DNA from: a virus
IMG/VR virus record: IMGVR_UViG_3300033148_005357
Span: 1-38,556 of that record
DNA length: 38,556 bases
Strand: one strand, 5' to 3'
Shown here: positions 12,575 to 22,154 of the stretch, piece by piece
Numbering within the stretch: position 1 is the stretch's first letter
Layout of the letters: the number at the start of each line of letters is the position of its first letter
Program-made: the position numbers and the translations under genes
Notes under the pieces: generated by a model
What the model saw: only the letters and a program-made list of their open reading frames with translations
Told to the model about the DNA's origin: nothing
Databases searched by the model: none

Positions 12575-14343
12575 TGCCTTCGTATCTAACACAAGTATTT
12601 CAGACAATAGGGAACCGGGAAAGTAGGCAAGTATCTCGTCATTTACCTATGATCAATAGTTTGGTATCCTCATATTCTAATTATCTTTCTACAAGGGGAC
12701 AAATAGCTAAAAAGAAAAACTTAATGGGGTGGTATAAAAGAATACCTGAACTTACAGCTTTGTGTAATAAGGTAGCAAGAGATTCTGTTTATAAGTACCA
12801 TTTTGAATCTGTTAATCCAACCGACGTAAATAAGAATAAAATAATGAAAGCGAATAAGTTCGCTTTGGAAGTTGGATTAAGAAGGATAATGTTTTCTCAA
12901 TATATTGATATGTTAATCACTGGAGAAGGATTTGGATGGATGGGAAAATTAACAGATAAACAAGTTAAAGAAGTTATTAGTAAAAGCCTAAAAAAAGAGA
13001 TCTTCTTAGAAAAGAAAGAAAAGGACAATATTTCTAAACAAATTTTTAATGAAATGAAAGCAAACGAAGGTTTAGCCAATACAAATAACATAGACGAAGA
13101 CTTACTTAGACCAAGGAAATATAGAAATGTGCCTTCTACAACTATGGAGATTATTTATGATCAATATGATATTTTAAATTATAACCACATCGTAGGTATT
13201 GAAAAACCGGTTATATTTAGCACTAAGGAAATAATACGTTTCTCTTTAATGCAGGTGGATGGAAAGCCTAATGGGTTTACGCCTGTAGAATCTATTTTGG
13301 TTCAGTTAGAACTTCTAAGGCAGATGTGGCAGAATCAATTAAGTATCCACAAAAATGGTGGAAGACCAGATGCTTTCTTCATATTGAAAGATATGAGATT
13401 TGGAACTCCCGATTATAAAGCAATAGAACAACAATTACAAAAATATAAGATTGTTGAAAATGCTCATGGAAATCTTCTTTTCACAGGTGATATAGATATT
13501 AAAGAATTAGCTAGGTTCGAGACCATGGAATTTAAAGATATGGGCTTATATATCACAGGACTTATGGCTATGCAGTGGGGGATCCCAAAAAGTAGCATAC
13601 CGTATATTGTAGGTGGACAGGTTAAATCTTCAGATACTGGAGGAGATGCTGAAAGGAGTTATTGGAGAAATATAGATTATAACCAACAGATCTTCGCAGA
13701 AATATATAATACACAATTATGGATTCCTCATTTCGGGGTTAAGCTTGTATTTGATTCACCTTTCCCACAGAATGATGTAACAAGACAAACAGCTAGAAAT
13801 ATGCAATTAACTAATTTAGAATTAGAGAACCAGTTATTTGCTTCTAACGATAAACAGTTGGCAAATCATACTTTAATGAAGGAGTTAGGGCGTATGGAAA
13901 TGGACCTTACAAAAAAGAAAGAGGATCCGTTAATGGCTAATCCCTTAAATAATCAGATTCCAAGAAATCAACCATCTGATAGCCAAAGCAACAGAAATGC
14001 TGCTAAAAGAATTGAACAGACCTCAACTATCCAAAGTAGAGGTATGAAACCAACCGGTATTGGAAAGGAATGGGATAAGGATGTTGAATTGGAATATAAA
14101 CAAATGCGTGGAATGGAATCCATGGAAGTAAGTTATAAAATGTTTATCAAACTTTATGGTGAAGATAAAATGTACCATCCAGGAAAACCACCAAGAATCT
14201 TTATGAGGAGAGGAGATGAATCCACAACTCTTATATATAAGAGTGATGACTTCGTGTATAAAACACAGCTATCAAATTCAGAAATAGATCAACATAGAAT
14301 ATTGTTGTTGAATTTGGAAGCAAGTAATATTTACCTACTTTAA
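12574..14343 (+). CDS. Portal protein
   Basis: 589 aa. The order fits HK97-type portals: N-terminal wing helices, 'IIRFSLMQVDGKPNGFTPVE' (the I-R-F...G-x-S/T-P loop), a stem region, then 'LMAMQWGIPKSSIPY' and 'SYWRNIDYNQQIFAEIYNTQ' with terminal 'HFGVKLVFDSP'. It forms the dodecameric DNA entry vertex and docks terminase. The C-terminal ~140 residues after a Gln/Asn-rich linker (about 455-480) form an extra charged domain of unknown role. Start overlaps the previous stop (TAATG), with no clear SD. Confidence 0.85.
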   Translation: MPSYLTQVFQTIGNRESRQVSRHLPMINSLVSSYSNYLSTRGQIAKKKNLMGWYKRIPELTALCNKVARDSVYKYHFESVNPTDVNKNKIMKANKFALEVGLRRIMFSQYIDMLITGEGFGWMGKLTDKQVKEVISKSLKKEIFLEKKEKDNISKQIFNEMKANEGLANTNNIDEDLLRPRKYRNVPSTTMEIIYDQYDILNYNHIVGIEKPVIFSTKEIIRFSLMQVDGKPNGFTPVESILVQLELLRQMWQNQLSIHKNGGRPDAFFILKDMRFGTPDYKAIEQQLQKYKIVENAHGNLLFTGDIDIKELARFETMEFKDMGLYITGLMAMQWGIPKSSIPYIVGGQVKSSDTGGDAERSYWRNIDYNQQIFAEIYNTQLWIPHFGVKLVFDSPFPQNDVTRQTARNMQLTNLELENQLFASNDKQLANHTLMKELGRMEMDLTKKKEDPLMANPLNNQIPRNQPSDSQSNRNAAKRIEQTSTIQSRGMKPTGIGKEWDKDVELEYKQMRGMESMEVSYKMFIKLYGEDKMYHPGKPPRIFMRRGDESTTLIYKSDDFVYKTQLSNSEIDQHRILLLNLEASNIYLL

Positions 14344-14344
14344 A

Positions 14345-14593
14345 ATGGCTGCATTAGCATATAGAGCAACAGAAGAATCAATTCGTAGAGACTTTGATGC
14401 TACAGATACTTGGAAAGTTGTTTATGAAGGGTTTGCACAACCAGGACATTATGATGATAATGGTAGTGCTGTATGGAAGATATGCAAATATATTTGGGTC
14501 GGAGCCCAAAATGTAGCCATTGCTTGGGCTGATGGAAATACCAATTATGACAAAATTTGGGATGATAGGGATACAGCTTATACTTACACTTAA
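14345..14593 (+). CDS. Small conserved phage protein (fibre-associated type)
   Basis: 82 aa. The pattern 'TDTWKVVYEGFAQPG', 'AVWKICKYIW', 'AIAWADGNTNYDKIWDDR' closely follows a small family found beside tail-fibre genes in many tailed phages. It is beta-rich with many Trp and Tyr, so a virion or fibre accessory role is likely. It starts one base after the portal stop (TAA-A-ATG), without SD, and the same junction links it to the fibre gene downstream. Confidence 0.6.
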   Translation: MAALAYRATEESIRRDFDATDTWKVVYEGFAQPGHYDDNGSAVWKICKYIWVGAQNVAIAWADGNTNYDKIWDDRDTAYTYT

Positions 14594-14594
14594 A

Positions 14595-16523
14595 ATGAAA
14601 AAAAAAATCATATTTTTAGTTTTGTTGATACTTTTACTTAGTTTTTCTGTTTCTGGATTAAGTTTGAAATCTATCTTTAATCCTTATACTCAAAGACTGG
14701 ATTATATTAGGACCGCTAATTTTAGTGGAGAGAATTTTACTGCTTTTAATATCACGGCAGAAGGATATTTTGAAGGGGATGGAAGTCTTTTAACTGGTAT
14801 ATCAGGATCAGGGGATGGGTTTACTAATTGGATTAATTTAATGTTATGGAATCAGACAAAACTTAATGAAACCTATGCCCAGAATGAATCTGTAGTAGAT
14901 ATTTGGGCTTACTTCGGAAACTATGTAAGTTCAACATCCCTCAATGCAACTTATGCTTTGAATGATACTTTAACAGATTATGTAAATTGGGTTAAAGGAA
15001 ATTTGACTTATGTAAATAAATCAGGAGATAGGATGACTGGTAATTTGGATGTAAGTGGAAACATAACAGTTGATGAATATATCTTTGGACAACCTTTAGA
15101 AGGAGGAGTAAGTAATGGAATTATATGGGCTGCAGAAATAGATGGTTTCGGACAATTAAACCTATCACATGAAGAAGGAACAAGAGAAATAACTTATCCT
15201 GATATGACTGTTAGAATAGTATCAACTCCAGATGGTAATGAAAAGTATTGTGATATTCCAGGAGCTATGGTTGAAGTAACAGATAATGCTCATGTAGCTT
15301 ATGTTGTAGATGCGTCAGATTGTTCATTATCTTTTGTACCAGTTAGTACATTTGTAGATGCAGGCATTAATCAAGCAGGAAATATACCACTCTTCCATGC
15401 AATGTCTCATAATGGTGTGACTGAAGTACATCAAGGAATGCCAATTTTAAACAGGTTATACATTCGTTCAAGATTACTAAACTTAAAAACAATTAACTTA
15501 GATGTGATTAGTGGAATGGGTTTAACAAAAGAAGGTTTATTGAACTTTACAATTAATTTAGGAGAATATATCTTTATAGATGCTCCAGTAAGTTCAACTG
15601 TACAAAACTTATCTAATAATGCAACATTAGAAATATTTTTCAGAGATGGAGGAACTTATGAGTATGATGAATATTTTGGAGGAACACAAACAGGTTTAAA
15701 TCTCACAAGCTGTGAAGATGCTTCACAAAATTTAGTTGAATGTTCAGCAATTACAAAATATAGAAGATACTTTATATTTATTACTGGGTATGATAACAGT
15801 GATGATGATACAAAATTACATCAGAGATTAGCATCAGATGAGATTTATTATACTACTCTTGCTGGTTGTTTAAATACAGAAACAAATCCAATAACTTATG
15901 ACTTGCCAGATATTTATGATTATACAGCTGTGCCAGTATTTGCTTATTGTGGACAAGCAAATGATAATGCACTTTCAGAAGGTGCTTTTATTGATTTAAG
16001 AACAGTTCAAACAGGACAAGCATCTGGTGGAATAGATACTTCTATATTTTTAACTAAAGATGGTTCAACACCTTTAACATCTGACTGGGCAGCAGGAGAT
16101 TATACTATAAATCAATTAGAAGCAAATGCAACAAGGTGGAATAATGCTACTGAAGGAGTAATGAGAGATGATGGTTGGAATGAAACTTACACTCTCAACG
16201 ACACATTATACGATTATGTTGATTGGATAAGAGGCAATGCAACTTATTTCTTATTATCTTCTATTGGAGATTATGTTAAATCAGAGAACTTAAATCTTAC
16301 CTATGCGCTGAATGATACACTTGGTGATTATCTTCCAGACACAACTACTTTACAAAGTGCATCTAATGTAGGTTATACAAATATATCAGAGACCTTTACT
16401 AAGAATCTAACAGCAAGTGATAGTGTAATTGGTACCAAATTATATGTTGGATCTCTTCCAATAGACAGCAATGCAACTTGTATATTCATAAGAGGAGGAA
16501 CAAGCACTTGGGAGATTTGTTAA
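14595..16523 (+). CDS. Secreted fibre-like protein with internal repeats
   Basis: 642 aa from ATG 14595 (TAA-A-ATG junction; longer in-frame upstream ATGs lie within the 14345 gene). A signal peptide covers residues 2-23 (KKKIIFLVLLILLLSFSVSG). 'FEGDGSLLTGIS' and 'GDRMTGNLDVSGNITVDEYI' are the fibre/collar signatures seen in phage tail fibres and in DPANN surface proteins. A motif N-x-T-Y-x-L-N-D-T-L recurs at about 116, 529 and 566. N-glycosylation sequons are abundant, and Cys residues occur in the central domain. It likely binds the host surface; a fibre exported by Sec is unusual for a tailed virus. Confidence 0.7.
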   Translation: MKKKIIFLVLLILLLSFSVSGLSLKSIFNPYTQRLDYIRTANFSGENFTAFNITAEGYFEGDGSLLTGISGSGDGFTNWINLMLWNQTKLNETYAQNESVVDIWAYFGNYVSSTSLNATYALNDTLTDYVNWVKGNLTYVNKSGDRMTGNLDVSGNITVDEYIFGQPLEGGVSNGIIWAAEIDGFGQLNLSHEEGTREITYPDMTVRIVSTPDGNEKYCDIPGAMVEVTDNAHVAYVVDASDCSLSFVPVSTFVDAGINQAGNIPLFHAMSHNGVTEVHQGMPILNRLYIRSRLLNLKTINLDVISGMGLTKEGLLNFTINLGEYIFIDAPVSSTVQNLSNNATLEIFFRDGGTYEYDEYFGGTQTGLNLTSCEDASQNLVECSAITKYRRYFIFITGYDNSDDDTKLHQRLASDEIYYTTLAGCLNTETNPITYDLPDIYDYTAVPVFAYCGQANDNALSEGAFIDLRTVQTGQASGGIDTSIFLTKDGSTPLTSDWAAGDYTINQLEANATRWNNATEGVMRDDGWNETYTLNDTLYDYVDWIRGNATYFLLSSIGDYVKSENLNLTYALNDTLGDYLPDTTTLQSASNVGYTNISETFTKNLTASDSVIGTKLYVGSLPIDSNATCIFIRGGTSTWEIC

Positions 16524-16524
16524 A

Positions 16525-19500
16525 ATGGTTAAGTATCGTAGAATATATATCGGAAGTTCTACTGTAGGCATTACCTTAATTAGTTTATTTCTCTATATGA
16601 CCTTCCTTGGTGCTACAATCATTTCTGATGGAGATAAGGTTTGTGCTGGAACAATAGAAGATCCCTGTGTAAGTTTGATAAATATTACAGTACCAATCAC
16701 TTTTTACATTTACAATAAAGAAGGAATAGATTTGGATTTCTCTCCAAATATAGAAAATTATAAACTTTATCTTCGTGATAAAAGGTATACAAGAACCTGT
16801 ATTGAGGATATTTGTGGTTGGAGACTTTTTGAAATGAAAGAGAAGAAAGAAGGTTTCCAATATGCATACAAGTTCTACCCCAATAAAGTTTATGAGTTTG
16901 CTTTAGTTGGTTATAAGAAGAACCCTGATGATGTAATTAAATGGAGTTTGGGTGCTGCTAATGAAGAATTAGATCCTATTTGGTTAGCTCCTTCAAAAGA
17001 TAAATTATCAAATGTTTTAAAAGTATCCCTTAGAAGTTCAGAAGGCTGGGAAATAACAGCAACAGGCGCAGAAGAAAATCTTAATGTAGAATATGAAATA
17101 ATTGGAGAGAACGCAACAAAATTCTGCATAGAATTTAAGGATAAAAAAAAGTATGAAGGTGCTTTGAGTTTATCTGCGAAAGATATAAGGCAAGTTCCAA
17201 TAACCAAAATTGATTCAAAAGATTCTTCCTTCTTCTTAGAGAAGGAAACAATTGACATATCCAATGCAGACAAGGAAAAACAATGCTTCACAATAACCTA
17301 TGATGAATTCAAGGAAGGAATGGAATTCAAGATTGGATGGAATAGTATAACAATCTCAAGCGACCTGTCCTATGGAAGGTCAAATACTGCTTCATTCAGC
17401 GACCACATATTTTATGACCCTATAAATAAAAGATGGCATGTTGTTTATGTTGATGATGGAGATGATGTGCATACTCAATCATCTAGTGATAAGGTAAATT
17501 GGGTGGATGGAACTATTGATATATCAGGCAACATGGATTATGATGAATTTGATTGTGAACTTGATGTTTATGATGGAAATACTTACCTACACTGTGTTTA
17601 TGGAAAGAGTTGGTATGATGGATTCAGCATTAGAAGATGTGCTCTGACAGGAAGTTCTCCGTTTATTACTTGTGGTTTGGCTCATTCTGCTTTTAAGTCT
17701 GCTTCAATGGCTGGAGGAGATGTAAATGATGAAATTGAATCTATGTCAATAACTCTTGATTCAGATAGATGTTCTTTAATTGCTTTTGGTATGGAAGATG
17801 ACAGCATAGCTGACTCAGGTGAAGAATGGCAAGTTATGTTAATAAAAGAGAGGAATTATGGTGATAGTGGATGTGGAGATGGAGATTTTTATGGAGGTTA
17901 TGAATTCACTCCAAATGCTGTAGTCAAAGTTGTAAATGCGGAAATAGACACAAATAAGTTTGTAACCTGTTGGGTTAATCAAAGTCAAGGTAACCCTTAT
18001 GCTGGTTATTGTAATGTGGGAACACTATCAGGAACAACAATCACTTATGGAGACCCATTTATGTTTGATAATGATTGTTATCATGACCCTGGTTATTCTG
18101 TAATAGGTATAGCAAAATTAGACACAAACAAGTTTGCAGTTGCTTTTTCTGATTTAGGGGCTGCTCCTGGATATGTTATTGCAGGAAATGTTTCAGGGAC
18201 TGACATAACATTCGGAACAAGAGTAAGATTCGGAGATTCTGCTACTGATTCTGAATATATTGCTATGGATGGAATAGATGTTGATAAGGTTGCTATTGTA
18301 TCTAATGATGAAGCCAACAGCAATACAGGGAAAGCTATAGTTTGCAATACTGGTTCTGGGATAGATGACTTAACTTTTTCCTGTGGTTCGGAAGTTGATT
18401 TAGTAACAGGAAAAATAGGCACACATCCTATATGGACTTCTGTAGCAAAAATAGATACTGATAAATTTATCACTTGTTACGGAGACGCAGTTAATGGCAA
18501 TGGAATCTGTGTTTCTGGAACAGTGTCAGGAACTACTATAACTATGGGAACTCCATCAAATTTCAGTAATGGAGAAAATGTGATATATACAAAGGTGAGC
18601 AGTCCAGATACAGATAAGTTTGTATTATCTTATACTGATACTGTTGCTTCAGCTGATGATGGAGAATTACTTGTTGGGAATGTAAGTGGAACAACTATAG
18701 CTTATGGTTCTCCTTCTGTTATCGGCTCTATAAATTTATATCAAATGAATCATATTGGAATTGATTCAACGCATTTTGCTTTGGTTCATTATGATGGTTC
18801 ACTTGTACCAGTAGATTACTACTCTGTTGATTGGACGGCTAACACTTTTGCAAAAATGGAAACATTACCTGTTGATGATGGAATTATTGGAGGAGGAAGT
18901 GATTTTGGTTTGGATATAACCAAAGTTTCTATGAATATGAGTGTTGTATGCCTTCAAAATGATTATGAAAATGACCAAGGAGAATGTAGTGCTGTAAACT
19001 TTTCAGATGCAGAGTTCCCAGTAAAACCTTTATATAATATTCAAGAAGAAGCAGGATACGGTAGACCATTAAGTCTTGGAATCAGAAGTTTTGGAGATTT
19101 GGATGCTCAAATCTTCTGGGATATAGATTCTAATTTTAGAACAGTGTTCTTTGACGGAGATACAAACACCATTGGGACACAGGTTTTGTTAAATGATTCT
19201 ACTAAACAGTATTCTACTTATGGCTCAAATGATGCTGTTGTAATTGGGGACAGTACAATTAGTTTTGCCAGAGATAGTCCAACAAGTAATGTTCAAGCTT
19301 ATGTTACATCTTCTAAAGATGGAAATATGAGTTCATATATTGATACTGGTTTAGACCAATACTATGCAGCAGGGATACAATATTCTGGTTTTATAACTGC
19401 AGCTGTTGATACAAGAGCTTCTGGAGGGGATGATATTTATTTATTTGTTACGGATGATGACGACCCAAATGATATTTATTATGCACAATCAACAGATGGA

Positions 19501-19884
19501 GGGGTTTCATGGGAGACTCCTGTCTTATGGATGGATGATGTTGGCAATTTTGATGCAAGGTATTTATCCTCTTACTTTGATAATACATCTTGTGATATTA
19601 TGGTAAGGTGGGTGGTTAATAATACTGTTGATGGATTATATAGTGTTATGGTTAATAATCTAACTACTGATAGTTGTGAAGTTTCAGATACTTGCACATA
19701 TTCAGGTTCTGGAAATTGGATTGTTGATGGTTCAGATAATTGTGTTATCACAGAAAAAGTAACAGGAGATGGAAGCGATATGAGTATTGATGGAACTGGA
19801 ACTTTTACTGCTGAAGCAGAGATAATAGGTTTTGGAACTTACACTACAAAAGGAGCCTGTGTTGTTAGGGGAAAAATCACCTAA
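16525..19884 (+). CDS. Large surface adhesin with beta-propeller-like repeats
   Basis: 1119 aa. Residues about 10-32 form a membrane/signal segment (TLISLFLYMTFLGATI), then a Cys module 'GDKVCAGTIEDPCVSLINIT' and 'LVGYKKNPDDVIKWS' that reappears in the 30380 protein. From about 290 it has BNR/sialidase-like blades (VVYVDDGDDVHTQSSSDKV), then at least five blades built on 'D-T-N/D-K-F-x' and 'G-T/N-V-S-G-T-x-I-x-x-G' between about 470 and 760, and further Asp-box-like blades (YYAQSTDGGVSWETP). Such propellers bind or cleave glycans. Likely host-recognition protein on the tail or a cell-surface adhesin. Asp boxes alone do not prove enzyme activity. Confidence 0.7.
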   Translation: MVKYRRIYIGSSTVGITLISLFLYMTFLGATIISDGDKVCAGTIEDPCVSLINITVPITFYIYNKEGIDLDFSPNIENYKLYLRDKRYTRTCIEDICGWRLFEMKEKKEGFQYAYKFYPNKVYEFALVGYKKNPDDVIKWSLGAANEELDPIWLAPSKDKLSNVLKVSLRSSEGWEITATGAEENLNVEYEIIGENATKFCIEFKDKKKYEGALSLSAKDIRQVPITKIDSKDSSFFLEKETIDISNADKEKQCFTITYDEFKEGMEFKIGWNSITISSDLSYGRSNTASFSDHIFYDPINKRWHVVYVDDGDDVHTQSSSDKVNWVDGTIDISGNMDYDEFDCELDVYDGNTYLHCVYGKSWYDGFSIRRCALTGSSPFITCGLAHSAFKSASMAGGDVNDEIESMSITLDSDRCSLIAFGMEDDSIADSGEEWQVMLIKERNYGDSGCGDGDFYGGYEFTPNAVVKVVNAEIDTNKFVTCWVNQSQGNPYAGYCNVGTLSGTTITYGDPFMFDNDCYHDPGYSVIGIAKLDTNKFAVAFSDLGAAPGYVIAGNVSGTDITFGTRVRFGDSATDSEYIAMDGIDVDKVAIVSNDEANSNTGKAIVCNTGSGIDDLTFSCGSEVDLVTGKIGTHPIWTSVAKIDTDKFITCYGDAVNGNGICVSGTVSGTTITMGTPSNFSNGENVIYTKVSSPDTDKFVLSYTDTVASADDGELLVGNVSGTTIAYGSPSVIGSINLYQMNHIGIDSTHFALVHYDGSLVPVDYYSVDWTANTFAKMETLPVDDGIIGGGSDFGLDITKVSMNMSVVCLQNDYENDQGECSAVNFSDAEFPVKPLYNIQEEAGYGRPLSLGIRSFGDLDAQIFWDIDSNFRTVFFDGDTNTIGTQVLLNDSTKQYSTYGSNDAVVIGDSTISFARDSPTSNVQAYVTSSKDGNMSSYIDTGLDQYYAAGIQYSGFITAAVDTRASGGDDIYLFVTDDDDPNDIYYAQSTDGGVSWETPVLWMDDVGNFDARYLSSYFDNTSCDIMVRWVVNNTVDGLYSVMVNNLTTDSCEVSDTCTYSGSGNWIVDGSDNCVITEKVTGDGSDMSIDGTGTFTAEAEIIGFGTYTTKGACVVRGKIT

Positions 19885-19928
19885 AATAACTAAAAGGTAA
19901 GTCCACTATTTAAATACTTTCGAAAACC

Positions 19929-19939
19929 TTTATATATAA
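19929..19939 (+). promoter_or_regulatory. Capsid promoter, TATA box
   Basis: TTTATATATAA with aaaacc upstream; the first T is 30 nt before ATG 19959, exactly as at 7917, so a leaderless capsid transcript is predicted. No SD precedes ATG 19959, in agreement. Confidence 0.8.
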
Positions 19940-19958
19940 GTTAAGAAATATAATACTT

Positions 19959-22154
19959 ATGCCTATTCCATCACCGTCTAATGGTGAAAGTAGAGATAAA
20001 TTTATATCTCGCTGTATGGGTTCAAGTACTATGAAATCTGAATACCCTAATCAAAAACAAAGACATGCTGTTTGTTCTTCACAATTTGGAAGGAAAAAAA
20101 AGGAACAGATTTTTTCTAATATCCGTGGTTTTGAAATTAAAGAAGAATCAGAAGACCATTTGAAAGTTGCAGGTTATATCGCAACCACCCATTTAGATTC
20201 TGGATTCCAAGATGAAGAGAGAGGAATATTCATAAGAGATAGGATAACAAAAGAAACATTAGACAGTTGGGCTGAAGAAATTAACGAAGGACTACCAAGA
20301 TCCAATAAAGTATCAGTACACCATGAGAGAGAACCTCATGTAACAGGTGTTGGAGTTAAAGGAAGTGGAAGAGTAGACATTCTTCCAGATGGGCATTATG
20401 GATTATATGTTGAAAGCCTAATGGATAAAACAAAAGAAGATTATGATAACACAAAATATAGAATTGAGAGTGGTTTTCTTGATTCTTTTTCAATAGAGTT
20501 TAGAACTAAAGACCCGATGACTGGAGAGTATTTCGATGGTGCTGTAAGTGAAACAAATGTCGATGGAGGCATAATAAGAGATTTATTACCTGGAACACAT
20601 TTAGAAGGTTGGACACTGGCTTCACAGCCAATGAATGAAAATTGTGTTATGATTAAAGAAATTCTTGGTAAATTAACAAATAAAGATAAAAAAGAAATTA
20701 AGGAGGACAATAAAATGACCGAAGAAGAAACCCCAACACAACCTGAAGATAGTACTAAAGCAGAAGCTAGTGAAGAAGAAGTTCCTGCTGAAGAAGAGAA
20801 AACAGAGGTTGCTAAGGGTATTGAAACTAAAGAGTTCAAAATTTCTCAAGAAGATATTGCTTTGCTTAAAGAAGTTAAGGCAATGAAAGAGAAAGAAGCT
20901 AAAGAGCAAGAACTCAAAGAAATTAAGGATAGAATAATGGAAGAAATTAAAGGCCAACTTGACACAGCTGAAGTAAAAGATGCTGTAAAAGCTAACCCAG
21001 AAGAGACAACAGAAACAAAAGAATTAAAAGAATATAGGGAAATCTTTGAAGAAAAGAGTAAATTAAGTATTCCTGAACAGTTCATAAGGGCTGGAAAATT
21101 AGTTACAAAAGAAATGTTTGGAAGAGGTACATCTGCTGAAAGTAAAGAATATAAAGACTTTACAATTAGGGGCAATAAGTTAGAGTGTAAGGGACTTGGA
21201 ATAACTTCTAATCAAAATACTGATACTGATTATTTATTAAGCAGTGCAGAATTAAGTGATGTATTTGACCCTGTTATTTACAATGCTTTGAACCAAGCAA
21301 CAGTTACTTGGAATATTCTTCAAAAAGATGACTATAGCCAGAAAGGAAACAACCAAGTTCAGTTTGTATTGAAGACTTTACAGAACCCTACAAGGGGAGC
21401 TTACACAGGTAATGCCGTATCTACAGGGAATGTAACTAGGCTAAAATACCAAACTAAATTTAAGAAGTATTCCGTTGGTGTTGAAGTTGATGGAGACATG
21501 ATTGCCGCAGCTAGAGGCGGACCTATTGGAGATGTATTCGCATTAGAGGTAAAAGATTCTACAGTTGATTTGATGCAAACAATGAATCTTGCTTTGTTCG
21601 CAGAGGCAGGTCTTGAAACAGACGCAGAAGTTATTGGATTTGAATTTATTACAGATAGTGCTGGTAATACCACCATGTATAATCTTACAAGAAGTGCCTT
21701 GAATAAACTTAGTCCTGATACTGCAACAGATACATACATCAATGCAAATTCCGCAAACATTACTTTAAGTGATTTGAGAAAAGCAAAGAGACAGGCTATA
21801 AAAGAAGGAGCTCAAATAGAGAACCTTGTTTTTATAACAAACCATATACAAGGGGACAAATTTAGAGCAATCTATGATAACATCCAGAGGACTACACCCA
21901 CCTCTTCAAGATTTGGATTTGAAGGAAGACCTGAATTTGACGGGATTCCAATTTTCGAAGACAAAGATTGTAATGATGATGACTGGTGGTTGGTTGATTT
22001 AGAAACACATAGGATAGCTGTATGGGTACCTCCAACATTAGAGATGCTTGGAAAGGACGCTGATTCCCAAAAAGGATTCATAAAGACTTACTGGTGTACA
22101 TATAACAGAGGACCTAGAAGAATGGTACAGATTTATGGGGCAAAGACCACATAA
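19959..22154 (+). CDS. Prohead protease-scaffold-major capsid fusion protein
   Basis: 731 aa. Residues 1-45 hold a short motif common at phage protease N-termini ('SRDKFISRCM...YPNQKQRHAVC'). About 50-235 is an S78/U35-type prohead protease: VSVHHEREP supplies the His (121/122) and DSFSIEF the Ser (176/178). About 250-370 is a Glu/Lys-rich helical scaffold (delta) domain. About 380-731 is the HK97-fold capsid: 'LLSSAELSDVFDP', 'QFVLKTLQNPTRGAYT', a spine helix and the final 'YNRGPRRMVQIYG'. The protease would cut the delta domain off on maturation. Leaderless start; a strong internal start at 20715 makes MCP alone. Confidence 0.9.
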   Translation: MPIPSPSNGESRDKFISRCMGSSTMKSEYPNQKQRHAVCSSQFGRKKKEQIFSNIRGFEIKEESEDHLKVAGYIATTHLDSGFQDEERGIFIRDRITKETLDSWAEEINEGLPRSNKVSVHHEREPHVTGVGVKGSGRVDILPDGHYGLYVESLMDKTKEDYDNTKYRIESGFLDSFSIEFRTKDPMTGEYFDGAVSETNVDGGIIRDLLPGTHLEGWTLASQPMNENCVMIKEILGKLTNKDKKEIKEDNKMTEEETPTQPEDSTKAEASEEEVPAEEEKTEVAKGIETKEFKISQEDIALLKEVKAMKEKEAKEQELKEIKDRIMEEIKGQLDTAEVKDAVKANPEETTETKELKEYREIFEEKSKLSIPEQFIRAGKLVTKEMFGRGTSAESKEYKDFTIRGNKLECKGLGITSNQNTDTDYLLSSAELSDVFDPVIYNALNQATVTWNILQKDDYSQKGNNQVQFVLKTLQNPTRGAYTGNAVSTGNVTRLKYQTKFKKYSVGVEVDGDMIAAARGGPIGDVFALEVKDSTVDLMQTMNLALFAEAGLETDAEVIGFEFITDSAGNTTMYNLTRSALNKLSPDTATDTYINANSANITLSDLRKAKRQAIKEGAQIENLVFITNHIQGDKFRAIYDNIQRTTPTSSRFGFEGRPEFDGIPIFEDKDCNDDDWWLVDLETHRIAVWVPPTLEMLGKDADSQKGFIKTYWCTYNRGPRRMVQIYGAKTT
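20715..22154 (+). CDS. Nested start: scaffold-capsid protein without protease
   Basis: AAGGAGG at 20700-20706 lies eight bases before an in-frame ATG at 20715, the best SD in the fused gene, whereas the fusion's own start has none. Translation here gives a 479-aa delta domain plus capsid protein beginning MTEEETPTQPED. This would supply MCP in excess over protease-bearing copies, as nested capsid genes do in other phages. It also explains how a single gene can satisfy the ~420:few ratio of MCP to protease. Confidence 0.7.
   Translation: MTEEETPTQPEDSTKAEASEEEVPAEEEKTEVAKGIETKEFKISQEDIALLKEVKAMKEKEAKEQELKEIKDRIMEEIKGQLDTAEVKDAVKANPEETTETKELKEYREIFEEKSKLSIPEQFIRAGKLVTKEMFGRGTSAESKEYKDFTIRGNKLECKGLGITSNQNTDTDYLLSSAELSDVFDPVIYNALNQATVTWNILQKDDYSQKGNNQVQFVLKTLQNPTRGAYTGNAVSTGNVTRLKYQTKFKKYSVGVEVDGDMIAAARGGPIGDVFALEVKDSTVDLMQTMNLALFAEAGLETDAEVIGFEFITDSAGNTTMYNLTRSALNKLSPDTATDTYINANSANITLSDLRKAKRQAIKEGAQIENLVFITNHIQGDKFRAIYDNIQRTTPTSSRFGFEGRPEFDGIPIFEDKDCNDDDWWLVDLETHRIAVWVPPTLEMLGKDADSQKGFIKTYWCTYNRGPRRMVQIYGAKTT

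Noticed and set aside
18093-18473. 126-codon ORF antisense to the propeller adhesin
   Set aside because: No SD or promoter, and the sense frame is clearly coding with repeats.
20441-21175. Antisense ORFs across the protease and capsid region
   Set aside because: Long because of Glu/Lys codon bias on the sense strand; no start signals of their own.
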